The translations under genes and the position numbers were made by a program. From contig NW_025934860.1 in NCBI RefSeq assembly GCF_000764305.2, positions 31,601 through 95,600 on the forward strand: a stretch of 64,000 nt of DNA, given 5' to 3'. Each line of letters begins with the position of its first letter. Position 1 is the first letter of the stretch. Positions 11,216 to 25,145 of this stretch are shown here, in pieces. This DNA is from Hyalella azteca (Eukaryota > Arthropoda > Malacostraca > Amphipoda > Hyalellidae). The notes under the pieces are model-generated. The model had not been told where the DNA came from and made no database searches. It saw only the letters and a list, made by a program, of their open reading frames with translations.

Positions 11216-13143
11216 AGACTAAGGAATTTGTATTACTGAATACGCCAAAAACGGTAATATTCAGTTTTTAATACTGAGTTATTTGCAAGTTGTAGATTTC
11301 ACTATACACGATATGATTACACAATTCGAATGAGATGCGAGTATCAATCGACGTCCGAACGGGACAAAGAACTGTATACCACTGCTCAATATCAGCGCCT
11401 CTCACTGCCCAGCATAGTCTCAGCCGGGTAGTTGATAACTAACCTGAGTAACCTCCCACTCCTTATTAGGGAGTTTAAAGGGGATTGTTTGGTACCCCTG
11501 CCTCTGAAACGTTGATGTTTTGGTGAAGACACGCAATACACGCATCTTGGCGTTCATGCAATGCACGCAACACGTATACTGGTATACATATCGCAAGGGA
11601 GTTCGCACAAGCGAGACGCGGGCGTGTTCACGGAAACGTGCAATGATTGTCGATGGACAATCATTAATTGCACGCGTAATGAAGCTCGTGAAAACACTGG
11701 CGCGACCCTAAAATTTCGTTCCAAATTTTTGTAACAAAAGTGTCGAAGCGATTTGTGTGAGAAAAAAAAAACATCAAATCAAGAAACCGGAACGACCACA
11801 CGTTGACGTACAAGCAATGCATGAGTGTTTAAACGCACGCGTGTAGAAGTTCGTGCACCTACTCTTGCATAGTATTAGTTTCTGAAGCAGGGGCTGGTCA
11901 CCCTCGCGCTAAGAACTCGTGTCAGCTACTGTGCAGGGTGAGTGTGGGACAGTCTGTTCAGCCGCTTATTTCGGCTATCTTGTGCAGATTTGGCTCCTAT
12001 AATAGGGCCAATGACTCCCGAAAACGTCTTCCAATTAGTAACCGAACATAATAGGTGGCCGATTGGCGTCTGATTTGGCTCTAAGGCGGCTATGGCGAGC
12101 CTCCGCCGTCCCTGAACGGAATCTGGATTTCGACTGGCAAGGGATTGGTTATAATATGAGGTAGCTAAACCTGCTTAACATGAACGGGGAATGTTAAGCA
12201 GATGTGCTTGAAGTGCCGAGGGCTTGAAAAATATGATGCAGCTGAAGAGGTACGTGGGGCAGATGATGTAGCAGTGGATGCAGTTAGTGGAGGCTCGAGC
12301 AGGTCACAACACCCATTTCTATGAAAGATACTTCATATGTAACTTATCTTGAAGCTTATCTAACTAACTAATCTCGAACGCTATCAACAAGAAATTGTTC
12401 TTATATATTTCTAGTGCGTCATAATTTCTTGTATATTTGTCGTTATCTCGGTAACTAAATTGTTTCCTATCTTGCTAAATGAAAGGTAACGTCGAATTGG
12501 TTTCACGATAACAGATATAGCAGATTAATACGCAAGTTAAGAACCGGTGCCCTGTTAGTAGGAGTTAACAGTTGCTACCTGATGCTCTAAATGAGGACAT
12601 AAAAATGCTCAATATCCCATAACTTTCTTTGAATGCGTTTTGTGATAAAATTAACAGATTTTGCGTTGCTAAAAAATGGTTTTAGATAGCCATTCGAATT
12701 TGCAGAATGTTTAGCCTAAAAGCTAGAAAGAGACGCTTAGGTCAATCGAACACCATATTATTTTGTGAATGTTCATACATGGAACGCAAACTCGATTTCA
12801 TTCCATTGCTAGAATTTGTGAATTCCATTGACTGAGCTTACCCAAGTCTTGATTTTAGGACAAGGCTCCTGAAAATGTTATTAATATGTGTAATTAAATG
12901 GTGCCTCATGACGTCAATAATAATATCAATACGAGACGATGAATGACAACTACGACGGCATCTTTTCGACCAGGTTTTCAAATTAAAGAGATTTACAGGT
13001 AAATAATTGCAAAGGAACGATTATATGAGGCAACCTTCCATCCTTAACAAATGCATAGGGCTGTTTTCTCGAGATGAAAATGCGTTTATTATTATATTGA
13101 TATATAGCAGCCTAAAATATCATCAGCATCCTATTAAAATGTG
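11216..13143. other. No firm gene; small repeats and one exon-like segment
   Basis: A hairpin lies at 11642-11665 (aatgattgtc, gatg, gacaatcatt), flanked by a further complementary pair cgtgca/tgcacg. Bases 11891-11937 lie between a cag acceptor and a strong donor (gtgagt). They are open in the frame reading GLVTLALRTRVSYCAG, but at 47 bp the segment is too short to trust. The GC-richer part from 11880 to 12300 has no recognisable protein. The remainder is AT-rich and unremarkable. Confidence 0.4.
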
Positions 13144-13189
13144 ATGCATATTTAAAATATGCATCAAAAATAGCTTTTGATGCATATTT
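13143..13189. repeat. Triple-arm palindromic cluster
   Basis: The arm gatgcatattt occurs at 13143-13153 and 13179-13189, with its exact reverse complement at 13155-13165 between them. Arms two and three form a perfect 15-bp stem (13155-13169 with 13175-13189) around the five-base loop atagc. Arms one and two form an 11-bp stem with a single-base centre. The same three-arm layout is seen at 45486-45528 with a different sequence. Confidence 0.65.
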
Positions 13190-13459
13190 CTTTTAAAAAA
13201 AAGTTTTAACAAATTCTAGATGTTTTGTAACGCACGACGCATGATGAAGCTGAAATTTTCAGTATAAACCATTCATAAAAAGAATCTGTATCAAGATTGG
13301 CAAATTAAAAAAAAAGATTGAATTTATTTCTTTTGAATTATCTAGAAATATTCTTCCAAATAAATTCTGTCAGTTCTTTCCACCCACGGTGCAATTCATC
13401 CAGAACCATTCGGTTCTCATGACTTGAAACCTGAATATCTGAAATTTGCCCCGATAACT

Positions 13460-13600
13460 GCAGCGCGGCTGAGTGGCTGAATTCAGGCTGAGTGGCTGAA
13501 TTCTGAGTGGCTCGAATTCAGCGCCGATTGCAGCGAGGGTATACAGTTACTCCGGCTGAGCGGCTTCAATTTTTACCCTGACTGTAGCACAGCAATGGCC
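13460..13600 (+). repeat. Short tandem GGCTGAGTGGCT phrases and dispersed repeat B, copy 2
   Basis: Bases 13465-13520 hold three close variants of ggctgagtggctgaattc in a row. They are followed by the 57-bp repeat B (13544-13600), which matches 7176-7232. The tandem phrases resemble the ctccggctgagcggcttc core of repeat B, so they may have arisen by slippage at its edge. Confidence 0.5.
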
Positions 13601-14261
13601 TCTGCCTGCGCTCTGACCCCATACGTTTGTCATGATCCAACGTTGGCCTCCTCTCGCCTGCAGAAAAAGCTTCTGCCTGAATTACAAAAATGCACATTAC
13701 CCTAATATGACGTAGTTCAAATAAATATTCCGGAACAAAATGCATGCAAAATATAGAAGTAATTTTCACCAGAATGGAAGGACAATCAAAATACTCCAGC
13801 TGTGAATTTTTGAGTGAATGTTAAAATTTCTAGCAGGGTTCTATGAATATTTCAATCTAAATATATGAATTCACTAGGGATTTATAGCTCAAGCTTTATT
13901 CTGGGAGTATACATATTGTCTGTTGTTTACAAAATAAAAATTATTCCTCGGGACTTTATTTCGTAAATATATAATATGTATATGATGAAGATTTTTCGGC
14001 ACGTTCTACTGCGTTCAGAGAAATATTCAAAATGAATTATTAGCTGCGGAAAGTCAACCGTAATATCTTCAAAAAAATTGAATGATGAAAACATGTTGTT
14101 TGTTGAAACAACAAACATGTTGTTATCTCGTTATAGTGGCATTAATTTTATTTTTATTTTTTTTTTATTTTTGGCACCTTTATCTCTAATGTATAACAAT
14201 TGCATTCGTATTCCTAAAATTATATATAAAGATGCGTGAATTAAAGCGCGCTCAAATCAAT

Positions 14262-14374
14262 GGGCGCATGGACGTATATAGCAGTGACTTGCAATCACCC
14301 GCGTGGCATGAATGTAGCACAATTAACGGACGCATGGATGCAACAATGACTTGCAAACACCCGCGACGCACGAA
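14262..14374 (+). repeat. Two-copy direct repeat, period about 64 bp
   Basis: The blocks at 14262-14310 and 14326-14374 share gcgcatgga/acgcatgga, gacttgca, cacccgcg and gca(t/c)gaa in the same order. A 72-codon plus-strand open frame (14232-14450) runs through both and so repeats the peptide INGRMD. No protein family is recognised, so this is more likely a local duplication in GC-richer DNA than a repeat protein. Confidence 0.45.
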
Positions 14375-14450
14375 GATCGTCTTATGCGCGTTAGTCGTTT
14401 GGCAGCGCGCGTCGTCGTTCCCACATGCTACTTCAATTAGCAGGTGCTAA

Positions 14451-16789
14451 TTGTGAGCTGTGCGTAACAATGGACGAGCTAGTCAAGCGCGTCTAGAAAT
14501 TATCGCTTACACCGAAGATGTTGTGTAACACTAAATATATCGTGCAACTTTGTGGATACTGTGCAACAAATAAATTATATTGCAGGGTACAGGATTTCCG
14601 GACATTAATATGCGGTAGGTGAGACATAATTAGTTTTTCATTTTGGATTGCCACATCGCTGACTATGAGATTTTGAAGAAAATTCTCATAACTATGATGT
14701 CAAGATGCTACTCCGAAAAGAATTATCACAAGGAAACAATTAATGTACAAGTCGGAGTCATTGTTTGACGTGCAGGTCATGTTTGACTGGCAATTAAAGT
14801 TTCTACACTCCCTCAGTTTCTCCTAAATAAACCTTCCCGGAATTCATGTTTTGTTGTGACAGCAAGGAGTGAGTATGGAGAGATGGCTTGACATGTATTT
14901 GTTCACGTCTTTATGTTGCATCACGTAATTGATTTGTTTGAAGTTAGGAAGAAAATTCTATTCATTTGCTGGTGAGTATTTATGAGGTACAAAGGCTGAC
15001 AAATAACAGAAAGAAGTCGTTGTTTGAAGAAAGTTAGTTAGTACTCACAAAAATTACCTACCACTCAAACTCAAATCAGCATCCAATATATAGCAAATCT
15101 AAGAAAGATAGCAGCACAAAATGCAAACAGAAGTCTTTGTATGAAACTCCGAAATAAAAAGTTGAATTCTTATTTTTAACATCAGAGTATTGGCAGCTGT
15201 TGTCGCCTAGAAACAAAGCTCGTACTGAAAATAAATTATGCTTTTCTTCAGAAGAAGTTTGGTCGTCAATCAATTTCTGTGCACAAAGCAAATGCGAATG
15301 ACATCAGGGGTGCAGTTATCCTTGTTTTGCTTGGAAATCATTTTGCTACTTTATCTCCTTAAATATTATTCTCTTTGGCACCTGGATAAAATTTTTTGTG
15401 AGTGAATTTAACATATTCGGTTGTTGATGATATTTTATTGTGGATGCGAAAAAAATTTTTGGGCTGCATTTAATGCTTATATTAATGGAGATTGAATATG
15501 CGAATTTGCGAGAAATAAATGTAGATATTTCGTAGAAATTAAACATAAAGATGTTACTAAGCAATGATGTAAATTATGAAAAATATTCACATTTTTTAAC
15601 TATTTCTCCATTCCGAGCCAAATTTCATGAACTTCATTATAATCTTCTCCTTGGTTTTCCTTGAAGAGCTGCGGCAACATTTAGCTCCATAGCGCTATAT
15701 TAAGTGCCCTATTAAGAACAGGTTGCGTGAATTGCTTTTCAAGAGCAACGATGCGAGCCAAATTGAGATTTATGCGCTCCATCGGATATCCAGTGAATTG
15801 GCGTCGGCAAATAGACGAAATAATCGTCGTTTGCTTCTAAAAATATGTTAATTTCGGCTGGTATTGCGTGATTTTTGATGAAGAAAATATGAGAAACTAT
15901 GGTAGTTTATGCGATAGTATTTTATGAGACTGAGTATAATTATGTCAAATTCGCGAAAGAAATTAAAGATTTACCTGCCTTTATTGTAAACGAAGTTTCG
16001 CAAAGTTATTAGAATATATGACATGCAATTGTCCGTCCTATTTATTATGTCCATATTCCAGTATGGATCCCTCAAAGTTAGAGTGGTTGAAGCTTGACCC
16101 TTGATTTTATTATATATACTTAGCTAGTCGAACTCGAACCTGGATTAAATTTTTGCCTGGATATACCAAGAAATAAAATTTGTAATTTAATGGTGCAATT
16201 TCTTGTGACCTTGCAAAATTAATGGAAAAATTTTATCTGATGATTAAAATGTTATTTTTAAATTTCATAAAAATTTCTATTTACAAATACAAAATAGTTT
16301 TTCTTGTAACTGGAAAATAAGATTTTAACTGAAACAAGATTTGAAAATTGGGAACACGATTCATCCGCGGAAAGTTGGGTTTGGCTGGTGAATCTTCTAT
16401 TACATGAATATACGATTCACGTAATTTCATTACGCATTATGAACTGGATTCGGAATGACGGGAGTCTTGCATATAGCAGGGAAAATCTTTCCCGAACAAC
16501 ACCTGTCTAAATTTTCATTTATCTTATACTTATTTTATTTATGTTATTGAAATGAAAGTGATTAGTTGACAGTGACTATACAGCTATACTGAGATATTTT
16601 GCACGTATTTTTTAAGATATTTCTTTCACATTATGAAGGTTTAATCTATATGCTTGTAACTTCAGCTTGTGCTTAGTATAGTATAGTATTGTCGGCTTGA
16701 ATAATAGGCCTGTCGCCGATTCTTGTACTTTTCTTGACTATAGACTGGCCTTTTGAGCAAATCTTTTCAACGAACGGTAAGTTTAAAAT
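14451..16789. other. No gene supported
   Basis: AT-rich sequence. Bases 14586-14618 lie between tattgcag and gtgaga and are open in one frame, but at 33 bp they cannot be called an exon. Two minus-strand open frames of about 71 codons (15076-15291, 15346-15564) have low-complexity compositions and no recognisable motifs. A tag(tatag)n run lies at about 16676-16690. Confidence 0.45.
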
Positions 16790-17850
16790 CGTTTCAAGAT
16801 TTCATTTCTTCCATAGGATACGAGGCATTTCAAGACTAAACATATGCTCATGCATGGCCTTGTCTAGTCAGTTCTTGAACGCGTTCATACTCGGAGCGTC
16901 AACAATATTTTCAGGGAGGCTGTACCACATGTCGGTGACTCGAAGCGAGAAGAAATGTTGTCACGTGGATAAGTTGCACCGCAGTTTTTCAGTTTATAGC
17001 CGTAGCATTTGGTGTTGGTTCTTGTTCAAAATTCTAGTAATCCTTCTGTGACCTTGTCAAACCATGAGTATACTTATATACTTCAAGTAAGTCACCACGC
17101 AGGCGACGATAGAGACTGGGAAGCTTCATAATCTTCAATCTTTCTTCATACGACTTGTCCTTTAGCAACACTCTCTACTACATTTTTGTCCTTTTCAAGT
17201 CTCGGTGACCACACAACGTTTCTAAACTCTAGGTTCGGGCGCACGACAGAGGTGAACAACAGCTTCGTCATTTCTACATTTAGGTACTCGTAGGAGCGTC
17301 TGATCAGCCCAAGCAGTTTATTGGATGTATTAACTTGCGTTTTAGCATGCCTAGAAAACTTTAGCTCCTTGTCGACCCAAACTCCAAGATCTTTTTCCAC
17401 GCAAGACTTCTCAATCATAACCCTCTCGTTGCAACCGTGTCTTCTCATGCTGTAAGCTTGCTGTTAAATGTTCTTGCCGAGGTGAAGTACTTAACACTAG
17501 CTTGTCAACATTGAAACGCCGCTGCCAGGCATCGGCCCAGTCAACTAAACTATCAAGATCATTTTGCAGTTGCATTTTATTTGACGAATCCTTAACTGTA
17601 TTATAAACTTTTGTGTCATCGGCATACATATATCACACGCTTGACACTACTTCTGGTAGGCCGTTTATAAAAGCGAAAAACAAAACAGGTCCAAGAACGC
17701 TTCCTTGCGGTACGCAAACTGCGCACAGTTGCCCAGCCTGATACGTCCGTTAATGCTGACACGTTGTCTTCTGCCTACTAGGAAATTCCTGATCCATTGG
17801 AGTACATTTCTTTCTATTCAATTCCCGAAGAATTCACTTTACGTAACAGT
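16790..17850 (-). mobile_element. Decayed non-LTR retrotransposon, reverse transcriptase (ORF2) fragment
   Basis: Read on the minus strand, the segment contains in order: QWIRNFLVGRRQRVSINGRI; the palm motif VPQGSVLGPVLFFAFINGLP; the catalytic motif MYADDTKVYNTVKDS near 17630; the thumb region LDSLVDWADAWQRRFNVDK; VEKDLGVWVDKELKFSRHAK with SNKLLGLIRRSYEYLNVEMT near 17350; WSPRLEKDK; and a C-terminal part (YEERLKIMKLPSLYRRLRGD near 17110, then RLDKAMHEHMFSLEMPRI-like codons after frameshifts). These are typical of Jockey/CR1-type ORF2 proteins, which copy element RNA into DNA at the target site. Several frameshifts and stops (for example a TGA just before YADD and a shift at about 17440) break it. 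The endonuclease domain and 5-prime part are missing. It is a dead, 5-prime truncated copy. Exact ends and target-site duplication were not found. Confidence 0.9.
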
Positions 17851-17884
17851 CGCTCGCTAAGTGAACTTATATAAGTACTTACGC

Positions 17885-17975
17885 TCTATTTTCTTGTCTA
17901 TGATTGGTGGATTTTGGTTGAAAGGCCGTCAATGATTGGCTGATGAACTTGCGATTTTTTAAAACTTTTTTGAAA
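17885..17975 (+). repeat. Dispersed repeat C, copy 1
   Basis: This stretch shares tctatgattggt, a GATTGGCTGA/GATTGACTGA phrase and cttgcgattttt/attgcgaactttt in the same order and spacing with 27877-27960. The match is about 80 bp long with scattered differences and one small indel. It lies just beyond the reverse transcriptase fragment but does not seem to be part of it. Confidence 0.45.
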
Positions 17976-20900
17976 GTATAGGCCCATGCCTAAAGAAAAG
18001 CACCCAATTAAGTGAACTACTTATTATAAGCACGCAAACGCACATTTTTCGAAGAGGCAGCATAGCCCGGCAGTTTTTTTGTTAAGGTTTTAAAGGTCTT
18101 TACTGATCCTAACCAAAAAATCATAAAGTACCGGCAAATACTAAAGAGAAACTGCCTTTCAAAATTAAATCAGTGAATAGAATTAATTTGTGTTACACTT
18201 TGCACATCGACAAACTCTGCAGGCTGCTCGATACATCCTAGTTAATTGTTCCCTCTAAATAATGAATGACACAGGGCATTGTTCAGCTATACAAGGTGGC
18301 CTCCTTTCACAGCTATTGAAATTCGTTTATCACAATGTTGTAGGAAATAGAGTCTGGTTTTGTGCTTCTGAGTTAGTGGTTATAAAAGATTAGTGGTTAT
18401 TAATGCAGCTCAGTGTTAATAACTTTAAACTAAAAGTACTTAACCAAATTATTTTCTGAGCCATGAATTCGCGAATTTGCAGACATTTGCGAAAACATGG
18501 TGAACTTAAATTAGCAACACAAATTATGCGTAAAAAATGTACATTTATGTCGACAACTGGGGATAAATAATTTGTGGTAATTCATTTGTATTGGTTTCAT
18601 AGAAGGTAAATCTAACAAGTCATGCATGGCTGAAGTTTAAGAAATTTTTTTTTTATTTTAATTTGACGTAGACTTGGAAGATGAAGTTTATTAGCTAATT
18701 GATTTTTAGGAAAACGGTGAAGCTTGGGGATTGTTTTGAAGGCTTGGTCTATAGGGAAGTGACCCTAACAACGTATTTATCTACGGTTTATTCTACTGTA
18801 ACTTTAACTCAATTTTCATTTGCTGTTAATCTTTTGAATTAAATGCATGCGAAGAACCCTTAAATTATTTTTAATGATGCAGGGGTACCTCGTTGGTCTG
18901 ACCCAACATTCTACGAGTCTGATGCATTAATTATTCATGCAATTATTGCCGGCCTTTGTGTCTCTCTTAGCGTTTTTACGCTTTAACCTCATCTTGAAAA
19001 CTTAACTCAACCGAGTTGGACCAGCCGTTATTTCCTTTCTAAATTAATTGCACTTTTATGTACATCTCTATTCCTCTTCACGGATTTCATGCAATTTCCA
19101 AAGTTCAGCTACCGACAATAATTTAGAAGGTTAGCATTAAAAATATTTACATTCCCTGTGAGAAATCGACATTTATCCCCAACTTGATTGAATTACTTGG
19201 AATAAACCTATAATAAAGTGCAATTTAAATCTTAAATCAGTTTCAGTCTTAAATCTGAATTTTTAATACAATTGTTCATTTAATTATTCTGGTCTTATGC
19301 ACAGATTCCCTTTGTAAACTCGATTTTTTTTGTATTAGTTTGCTTTATTAGAGTATCCCCTGCATTTTCAATTCATTACTACTCCGCTGGATACGAGAAT
19401 CCAATAAAATTTTGTTTGAACTATTATATGTGTGTTGATTTCCCAAAAGAAGAGGGGATTAAAAATCATAATTGAAATACCGTAGAAAGCTTCAATTAAA
19501 TACTCCCGGCGGGCATCCATTTGCAAAGCATACTAAAAAAGTTCCTAAGTATCCTTCATCGCTGCTGGAAGAAACTTCCCGTCCTATATAAATCTTTTAA
19601 TTAAAACCGATACAGATCACAATTATAATTACTCTTGTTGTAGAACACAGATATTTAATGACATTCTGGACAAATATTATATTGTCAGTATGTTATCAGT
19701 AACACTCTTCATAAGTTGTGAGAGAAAGCCCTAACATTTAAAATTCTCATCGCAATTAACATTTACAATTCTCATCTTCTCACTATACGTCTTATGGTAT
19801 TTGTCGGAAAAGTTGAATGATATCTTCTAAGCGCTCACATTGGGCTTTAATTTTAGCTTTATCAAGAACTTACTTGATGACTCATATTTCCAGCTAGCAG
19901 TCAGTTGATAAACGATCTCCAATATCTTCTTGTCTCAATCAACGTCCATTTTAACGACTTGCTGTTGTTACAGTTTACTTGCAGTTAACTTTCCATCAAT
20001 TCTGTTTTCATATTTTAACGGAACAATATATAAACACAAACTTTATCCTATGTTTGTAATTGACAGCGATATTTTTGCTTCCAGTTTCCGAAAACTCAAT
20101 TCACTGCGGGCATAATACGTGGTAGAAATGCGGCAGCTAGCGCGTTCACAATTCACGTCACACTTTCATGAATCAATTCTCATCTCACCAGGAACATAAT
20201 AAGATACGTGACACGTTCAAAGGGAATAACTTCTGTATATAGTGTGCTGCTGAACACTTGTTACAAATCTTTTTCTGTGAGACTTTACTGCTGCATATAT
20301 TGTTTCACATTGCCCCCCAGCCTCAGAATGTAATGAATTTAAAACGTAACCGGGAATAATTTATGAGGTATTGCCTTATCTTGTCTTGAATGCAAATTAA
20401 GTAATCCATCACGGTTCCAATCTTTTTAGTTGAAATCAGAATTCGACTTAGGAAAGAGCGATGTGAAAATTTTCACCATTGTAAAGGAATGGAGTTTCAG
20501 ACCAGGCTGGATTTGAAACTCGTTCAAGTCACATGTAGTCAAATTCATTTATTTGTTTAAATCGCAAAATTTGTGAAAGAACAAAAACAGAGATAATGCA
20601 ACGCAATTTGACTTTATATTTATCTAAGAAATAAGAAATTTCAGTTAAAATATGGCAAATTTTCTTGAAATTTATTTTGTTTTCAGATTCTCAGTGGATG
20701 GGGAAAGATCAGGTCCTGTCTTGAAATAGGAAGTCGATCCTGCCACGGGAAGTAAGGTTACGCTTTATTGATGCTTATTTTTTTAAATGTCGCTATTTCT
20801 CTGCTATAATTCGAAAGAGATGGTAGCGGGGATGGTGTATAGAAGGAGTCGCTGTTCCATGCTACACCATGCAACGGCTCCTAAACGTGTACGGAACCCC

Positions 20901-23900
20901 ACAACTAAATAGAATATTACTCCGAAAAGCGTGTGTTTCTGCGACCATAATTTCCTGATGAAAAACTGTCGGGTTGTGCTTCCAATGCAGGCCTTGAGCT
21001 TGCCAATAGCCTTGTGCAAGCCCGAAGAGAGCGGACTTTCCGCTCCCGCGCTAATGAAATGATTCCCTTATTTCGGAGACTGGCAGAAAATAATGGTGAT
21101 GATGCATCAGAAAATCTGAAAAATCATTGATGTATTTCGGGGAGGAGGGGTGGAGACTAAAGAAAACATGCTTACCTGATCAAGTCTGCAATCAAACTAT
21201 ACATACACCTGACTACATACATGCGATATGATGAATGATAGATAAATGGATAGATACATGCTGAGATGATGCAGTATTAAAAATTTCTTAAAAAACACAA
21301 GATTTTATGTAAAGAATTCAATTGTACCAGCCCCTTGTAATTATAAAATAACAATGTTATTCCAACAAAACTTTTCGAGCTGTTACAAAATACCATAATA
21401 TTTTTGTAGCAATTTTCAACTTTTTATCACTTGGATGTGATTTATCCCTGTATTTTAGCTGTCATTGCACTATTTTTCAACTAAGCTTGAGTACAAATTC
21501 TTTTAATGTCGCTAATTACTCATAACTTATTACGATTCCTTGAATAGCATTCCAAATAATCGGTGCAGCTCCAGTCATTCAGTGAAGGCAGAAATTGCAA
21601 GTCAAAATCTCCTCATGAATCAGGTCAAATGGTTATTATTTTCAAACTTGACGTCATTATAGGTCACGCTGAAGTTTATATGATGATAAATCCTTTACTT
21701 CATAGTAATCATGCATCATAAAATTAATTTAATACTCACCCAAGCACAACCAGGCGCAAGTAAATTATCTTAGTTACAGGACATTTTTTATGGTCGATAA
21801 TCGGTTAATATTTATTGTCTTTAATTGACATTATTGATACGAACGAAGCAAAGACGATCAGAGACTGAATAACTGATGAGCAAATTCGTTCTCAGATACA
21901 TATCAGTAATGATACATCTCAGATACGTATTTTCCAAACTTAATCTTAAATACTCAAATCGCGCGAATGTACCAATCTGAGCTCATGAATTCTGAATAAC
22001 AACATACAAGGGATAAAAGAAATATTGACCAGCTCAAGTGAATCTAACCTTTGCCAATTTAATACGAATTTAAGGGAAACATCGATATAAATTTCTCCAG
22101 TTCGCATTCCTCTTATCGTAATTTAAGTCTCAAACTGCGCTTGAAGAAGGCGTTTAATCACTATAGTTGTAGTGTAATCATCAAGGCCCCATAATCGCGC
22201 TTCATTCTCTAGACAAGGCGAAGCTCATTTGTTTTGTGCAGCGATTTATGTAAGGGTTAAATCTTCTTCTTAACTCTTGCTTAACATGCGATCGGATGAG
22301 TTAGTTTTTGCCAGTCAGGGCAAATAATGCGTTCAATTTAATACAAGGCAAAGTCCTTAGTTGAATTGTAGTGTTAAGTCAATTCATTCAGTGTTATGTG
22401 TGGTCGATTGGAATTAATTTATAGTAATTTTGGATCAATACGGTGGCTTCTAAGAAGTGTTATGTCTCCTCCGTCAGGTGAGGGATAATCGCACCTTTCC
22501 ACGGGTGCCAAGTCGCTCTTTGTCACATCGGTCAATGCACTCAATTTCGCAAGGTTAAATGGCTCTAATTAAGCTACTTGGGGACAAGCCAAAGTAGTAG
22601 TAGTAGCCGAATCGAATGAAGTTCAGTATTTGCATTGGCAGATAACTCATCCAAAATATGTGCCTATAATCACCCTCATTCACCGAGAATCCCTTGACAC
22701 TGCATGACCTTTTATTTTAGTATCGAATATTTAAGCAGCGTTGTTGATGAGATAAAAATCGCACAACGATGATTGTGCGATCTACGATGAGATTACGCTA
22801 AGTCACGTTCATATAGCCTCATTTACGCCGTGTGATTTCGCTTGCTCTATTTTTAACGGACACGCAACTTTTTGGGCAGCACGACACTGAACCTTCTAAG
22901 TAATTCTTGGAAATAGGTACTAACTCTAGCAATGTGACGTATTTTTGTCGGCAGAGCATCCAGCGAGACTTGGTGCAAGGAGCGGATCGGGTAGTAGTAT
23001 ATTTTTCGTACTACCAATTTCAATGAAAATGTGCATTTATGTAGACGCCTTGTAAGACTTGTGAGAATTGCGGTATTGCGTAACATCATAATGCTTCGCA
23101 ATAAAAAGGTAAGAAACGGTAAGAAACGATTGATCAAATAAAAATACATTTAAATTTATTGGTTGAATTATCAGTTTTGTCTTAATGTAGTCTACACTTC
23201 TACTTAACTATATTGCATAGGAATTGTAAAAACGAATACTGATTGCTAGTAATACTCAATTAATTTTATGTTAATAACATAGCTTTATATAATTTTAAAA
23301 TTCAATGCATATGAATAGAATAATGTTTGAAAATCACACTAAGAATCTACACATGCTTTTTTACAGCAACGCAATATCCTCGATTTTGAAGAAAATGGTT
23401 GGATATGCATTTATTTTTTACATCACGGTAAAAAGTCTCAACATTAAATGGAAATATTTTTGTACATATTTTTTTAATTACTCCAGCTCTCAAAGTTTGT
23501 AAGTTTTTGTTCATAGGAGAAGCAGCACTAAACGTCTGTTGCGTGACTCGTTGCTATCGCTGGCACTCGATACTAGTAAATCCTAAAAAAATCTCGGCAA
23601 GTTCCGCTTTTCACGGTAGACCAATGCCTCGATTTTCTTCGTAGCTACCTATAATTTGCGCTCATTCACAATCCTAGAAGAAACGCGTCGAAGAAAAAGG
23701 CATTTTACTAATAGTATCAAAAATCAAATAGTATCAAATAGTGATCAAAGAACTGTTCAGTTCGGCAGCTGCGTAGGCAGTTCGGCAGGGTTTGACACTA
23801 AATGGTAACTAAATAGAGCTCAAGCCTCCGGTCAATGACTACATTAAATCCCGAGTTTATATAAAATAGTGGTAGTCACGTGGCCATATACTCGCAATGG

Positions 23901-25145
23901 AGAAGCGTTCTCCACAAAAACACCACGGAATAACTTCTTTCAATCTTTTAGTTGCTGCTCTGCTTGATAAGAGTAACATCACACAATTTTCTAAACATCT
24001 AAGATTTTTTATGTGGGTTAAATGATGTATTCTTCAGCGAGTGAATGGTATAGAGTGATGGCTACAAGTGGGAACGGCAAAGCATTTCTGCATCGAAATA
24101 TCATTTTGAATGTATATGAATCATTCATTTTTTACCACGAAACAGTTTTATGCAATTTTACCTTCACTATTCTTTTCCATAATATTTTTGTTTAAAATGT
24201 CAAGGCAAGGCGTCAATTCTTTTGCTCTGGAATAAACTTTGCATTTCGATGTCAGGGACCAAGAAAGTTTTATGACCCAAGTTGCGCAAAAGTTTAATGC
24301 TTCGGTTTTTCATAGTACTAGAGCCCAAAAACTTGCCATGACCTTTAGAATTGAATTTTTTCCATGTTTATTAGTTGTCTAAATTCCAATTGATCATGGC
24401 ACATAACACCTTCAACTGAATATAATGGTCCTTACAGTAAGTGGTGAGGAGCTCTATATATATATTGACCTTTATGGTTCGGCAAAAAAATTATTATCTA
24501 CCCAATTTATTCCTGAACGGAACAGAATTAAAATATTATGTTATGCAGAGAAAAACTACTTTCAAGTTTTGTAAAAAATTATAATTATTAATTTCTCGTA
24601 ATTTATTCGATCTTATTAGTTCTCCAGATTATTTAACTTGAATAATCAAGTGGGTACAAACGAAAAGTACTGTAGGTCTGCAAAGGACATGATTATTAAT
24701 ACTATTCTATGAAGCGACTATCGTGGCGTCTTGTTCAAACGAACTTTCATATGGGCACGGAAGTTTAATAGCAAGTGAAAAATAAAAAAGACGGGAGAAA
24801 GTATGAGACGCATAAAAATGGGCGATATTCAGCAATTCAGAGCAACTGAATGCCGTATAAGAACATCAAACAGTTATACAAAAATTTTTTAGACTAATAC
24901 CGCATTTTTTAAATTTTTTTAAATCTGGGAATTTTAGGGGGCGCTCTTGTTAGATCTTCTTTCCCATTACGCCTGTCATCAGAGAGTTAACAAAAATTGC
25001 AATAATGCAAAAAAATGTGAATGGTGGTGAAACTGCGTGTTTTAGAATGTGATATAAATGAATATTATAACGATATGAATGAATAGCAGCATCCCTGTCA
25101 AAATTTTCGTGCCGATTAAGGTCGTTTTAGAGGAACTATATTCGG
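17976..25145. other. Seven kilobases without a supported gene
   Basis: I find no recognisable coding sequence, RNA gene or transposon. The longest frame, 98 codons on the minus strand (22853-23149), is basic and matches nothing I know. A 71-codon minus frame (20804-21019) sits in slightly GC-richer DNA. One perfect 9-bp hairpin, atcgcacaa-cgatga-ttgtgcgat, lies at 22758-22781. The rest is AT-rich unique sequence, consistent with a large intron or intergenic DNA. Confidence 0.5.
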
